In this document: piece by piece, positions 5,842-6,610 of the stretch
Numbering within the stretch: position 1 is the first letter of the stretch
Layout: each line of letters opens with the position of its first letter
From: Halovenus sp.
GTDB taxonomy: Archaea > Halobacteriota > Halobacteria > Halobacteriales > Haloarculaceae
Length of the DNA stretch: 6,610 bases
NCBI GenBank assembly: GCA_028275145.1
Contig: JAQCNG010000024.1
Location: 1-6,610, forward strand
Direction: 5' to 3'
Notes under the pieces: generated by a model
The model's database searches: none
What the model was told of the DNA's origin: nothing
The model's input: only the letters and a program-made list of their open reading frames with translations
Position numbers and translations under genes: made by a program

Positions 5842-5849
5842 AGTTAAGA
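5842..5849 (-). promoter_or_regulatory. Weak TATA-like box of the dehydrogenase-family gene
   Basis: TCTTAACT on the minus strand is centred about 27 bases before the ATG at 5818. This predicts a leaderless mRNA. It is a poorer match than the other boxes in the window, but it stands out from the surrounding GC-rich sequence. Confidence 0.5.
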
Positions 5850-5877
5850 CTGCCGACTGTCTCTGCCCGGGACTTTC

Positions 5878-5888
5878 TCTCCCGGAGA
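5878..5888. repeat. Near-palindrome TCTCCCGGAGA, copy 2
   Basis: Identical to the 11 bases at 4036-4046. It lies about 30 bases upstream of the dehydrogenase gene's TATA-like box and about 100 bases upstream of the zinc-finger gene's TATA box, in the region between these divergent genes. A shared operator is possible but unproven. Confidence 0.35.
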
Positions 5889-5945
5889 TTGTTCCCCGCG
5901 AGCGCCTGTCACCCCCCGCCCATCCCTGCCCACGGTCACCGGATA

Positions 5946-5975
5946 GGGGGTTGGTATACTGTCACAACTCCCCCC
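5946..5975. repeat. Imperfect inverted repeat upstream of the zinc-finger promoter
   Basis: GGGGGTTG at 5946-5953 faces CAA, a two-base bulge (CT) and a run of six C at 5965-5975, across a loop containing the self-complementary GTATAC (5954-5959). It ends about 10 bases before the TATA box of the zinc-finger gene, so a bound protein could affect that promoter. Confidence 0.35.
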
Positions 5976-5985
5976 ACCAATAGAC

Positions 5986-5992
5986 ATATATA
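5986..5992 (+). promoter_or_regulatory. TATA box of the zinc-finger microprotein gene
   Basis: ATATATA, the strongest TATA match in the window, is centred about 28 bases before the ATG at 6017. The spacing predicts a leaderless transcript. This fixes the start at 6017 rather than at the in-frame ATG at 5993, which directly abuts the box. Confidence 0.75.
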
Positions 5993-6016
5993 GTGGTGTG
6001 CCATAGCGTATCACGT

Positions 6017-6193
6017 ATGGCGTCCGCATCTGGCGACGAAACACTGTTCGACGACTTCCTCGACCAGCGCGGTCACGAGACCGACGCTGGCTGGGAGGAG
6101 AGCTACAACAAAAAGCAGTGTCCCGACTGTGGCGGAATCCACGAGTCGGACGCGACAGAGTGCACAGTGTGCGGATGGTCACCGTATAGCTGA
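6017..6193 (+). CDS. Zinc-finger microprotein, HVO_0416-like
   Basis: This 58-residue acidic protein probably binds one zinc ion through two CxxC knuckles: C35-P-D-C38 followed by GG, and C49-T-V-C52 followed by GW. This CPxCG-type arrangement is common in haloarchaeal small zinc-finger proteins. The N-terminal half is an acidic segment (DETLFDDFLDQRG, about 7-19), then WEESYNKKQCPDCGG (26-40). The WEESYNKKQCP block matches my memory of the HVO_0416 family of Haloferax; the family name is recalled, not searched. Such proteins are thought to act by protein-protein or nucleic-acid contacts, and several have been linked to stress adaptation, motility or biofilm traits, but the role of this one is unknown. 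It is a monocistronic, probably leaderless gene with a strong TATA box, and it ends 36 bases before the opposing gene's stop. Confidence 0.85.
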   Translation: MASASGDETLFDDFLDQRGHETDAGWEESYNKKQCPDCGGIHESDATECTVCGWSPYS

Positions 6194-6202
6194 CCGACCA
6201 CC

Positions 6203-6210
6203 TGTTTTCC
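6203..6210 (+). terminator. Possible T-run terminator after the zinc-finger gene
   Basis: A short TGTTTTCC stretch lies 10 bases after the TGA at 6191-6193, the only T-run in this 36-base gap between convergent genes. Archaeal termination can use short T-runs without a hairpin. Four T is weak evidence. Confidence 0.25.
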
Positions 6211-6229
6211 ACGCGCTCGTCCGCGCCGG

Positions 6230-6610
6230 TCAGTAGTTGATCGGGCTGTCGTCGTCGTCGGGTTCCGGCTCCGGCGGCATGACCACCGGCGCGCCGTTCA
6301 GCGACTCGACGAGTTCCTCGACAGCGCCGGGGCAGTGGTCGGCGCGAAGCGACTGCCCCTCGAACAGCACCTCACAGCAGTCCTCCGCGCCGGGGACCAC
6401 CTCGGCCTCGCCGTACCGGTGTGAGGCACGCATCACGAAGTGCGCGCGGTTGCCACGGCCCACGAACACCCACATCCGGAAATCCAGCGGCATCGGGGAC
6501 GGGTCGACGACGTAGGTGTCGGGCACCGTCGCCTCGGCCTCGGGGTCGAACTGCCAGACCTGGAGTCCGTCGACGGTCTGGTGTGGCGGCCCGTCCGGTT
6601 CGCGCGGCGC
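6230..6610 (-). CDS. Uncharacterised acidic protein (N-terminus beyond the window)
   Basis: I do not recognise this protein. The minus-strand frame is open from the right edge to the TGA at 6232-6230 and gives 126 residues. The frame continues past the internal GTG at 6526, and the reading GLQVWQFDPEAEATVPDTYVV across that codon looks like continuous protein, so I treat the gene as running off the window. Visible traits are a compact segment PLDFRMWVFVGRGNRAHFV that may form beta strands, an adjacent cysteine pair in GAEDCCEV, a helix-prone CPGAVEELVESLNG, and an acidic, proline-rich tail (PPEPEPDDDDS) ending in INY. No membrane segment or signal peptide shows in the visible part. The acidic tail suggests a soluble haloarchaeal protein. 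It converges on the zinc-finger gene. Confidence 0.7.
   Translation of the reverse strand, partial: APREPDGPPHQTVDGLQVWQFDPEAEATVPDTYVVDPSPMPLDFRMWVFVGRGNRAHFVMRASHRYGEAEVVPGAEDCCEVLFEGQSLRADHCPGAVEELVESLNGAPVVMPPEPEPDDDDSPINY

Noticed and set aside
5951..5960. GTATAC as a second TATA box between the divergent genes
   Set aside because: It is not at the right distance from either start codon; it is better viewed as the loop of the inverted repeat.
6237..6515. A 92-residue Ser-rich plus-strand open frame at the right end
   Set aside because: It is antisense to the acidic partial gene and its Ser-rich composition is the complement of that gene's Asp/Glu codons. No promoter precedes it.
1..6610. 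Defence system, toxin-antitoxin pair, prophage, insertion sequence, CRISPR array or tRNA/rRNA gene
   Set aside because: No nuclease/methylase/ATPase cluster, transposase, integrase, spaced repeats or tRNA-like cloverleaf was seen. The recognised genes are unrelated housekeeping-type or single-unit genes.

Overview
The window looks like a chromosomal stretch from a haloarchaeon (class Halobacteria). The DNA is GC-rich, and the proteins are rich in Asp and Glu with little Lys. Several genes belong to families I associate with haloarchaea: a DUF5789-type protein, a HVO_0416-type zinc-finger microprotein and a stand-alone putative sensor membrane protein. Promoters are archaeal: AT-rich TATA-like boxes sit about 27 bases before start codons, which implies leaderless mRNAs, and properly spaced Shine-Dalgarno sites are absent.

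Layout, left to right: a PHP-domain phosphoesterase (-, cut by the left edge); a DppB-type ABC permease (-); a DppC-type ABC permease (+), divergent from the first across 105 bases holding two back-to-back TATA boxes; a 95-residue DUF5789-like protein (+); a four-helix sensor-domain membrane protein (-), tail-to-tail with the previous gene with 7 bases between stops; an MBL-fold (RNase Z-like) metallohydrolase (+); a 3-hydroxyacyl-CoA dehydrogenase family protein (-) lacking expected catalytic residues, tail-to-tail with the MBL gene; a 58-residue zinc-finger protein (+); and an unrecognised acidic protein (-, cut by the right edge). Genes fill nearly all the DNA. No RNA gene, insertion sequence, CRISPR array or integrase was seen, and no stretch over 300 bases lacks a gene.

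The two permeases probably form one heterodimeric peptide or oligopeptide import channel, although they are transcribed apart and no solute-binding protein or ATPase gene lies in the window. The other genes are single transcription units on alternating strands, and nothing ties them into one pathway. I see ordinary haloarchaeal core or flexible genome rather than a defence island or other new multigene system. The points most worth a second look are the divergent permease pair, the catalytically altered dehydrogenase homologue, a shared 11-base near-palindrome in two divergent promoter regions, and a 10-base-phased direct repeat upstream of the DUF5789 gene.
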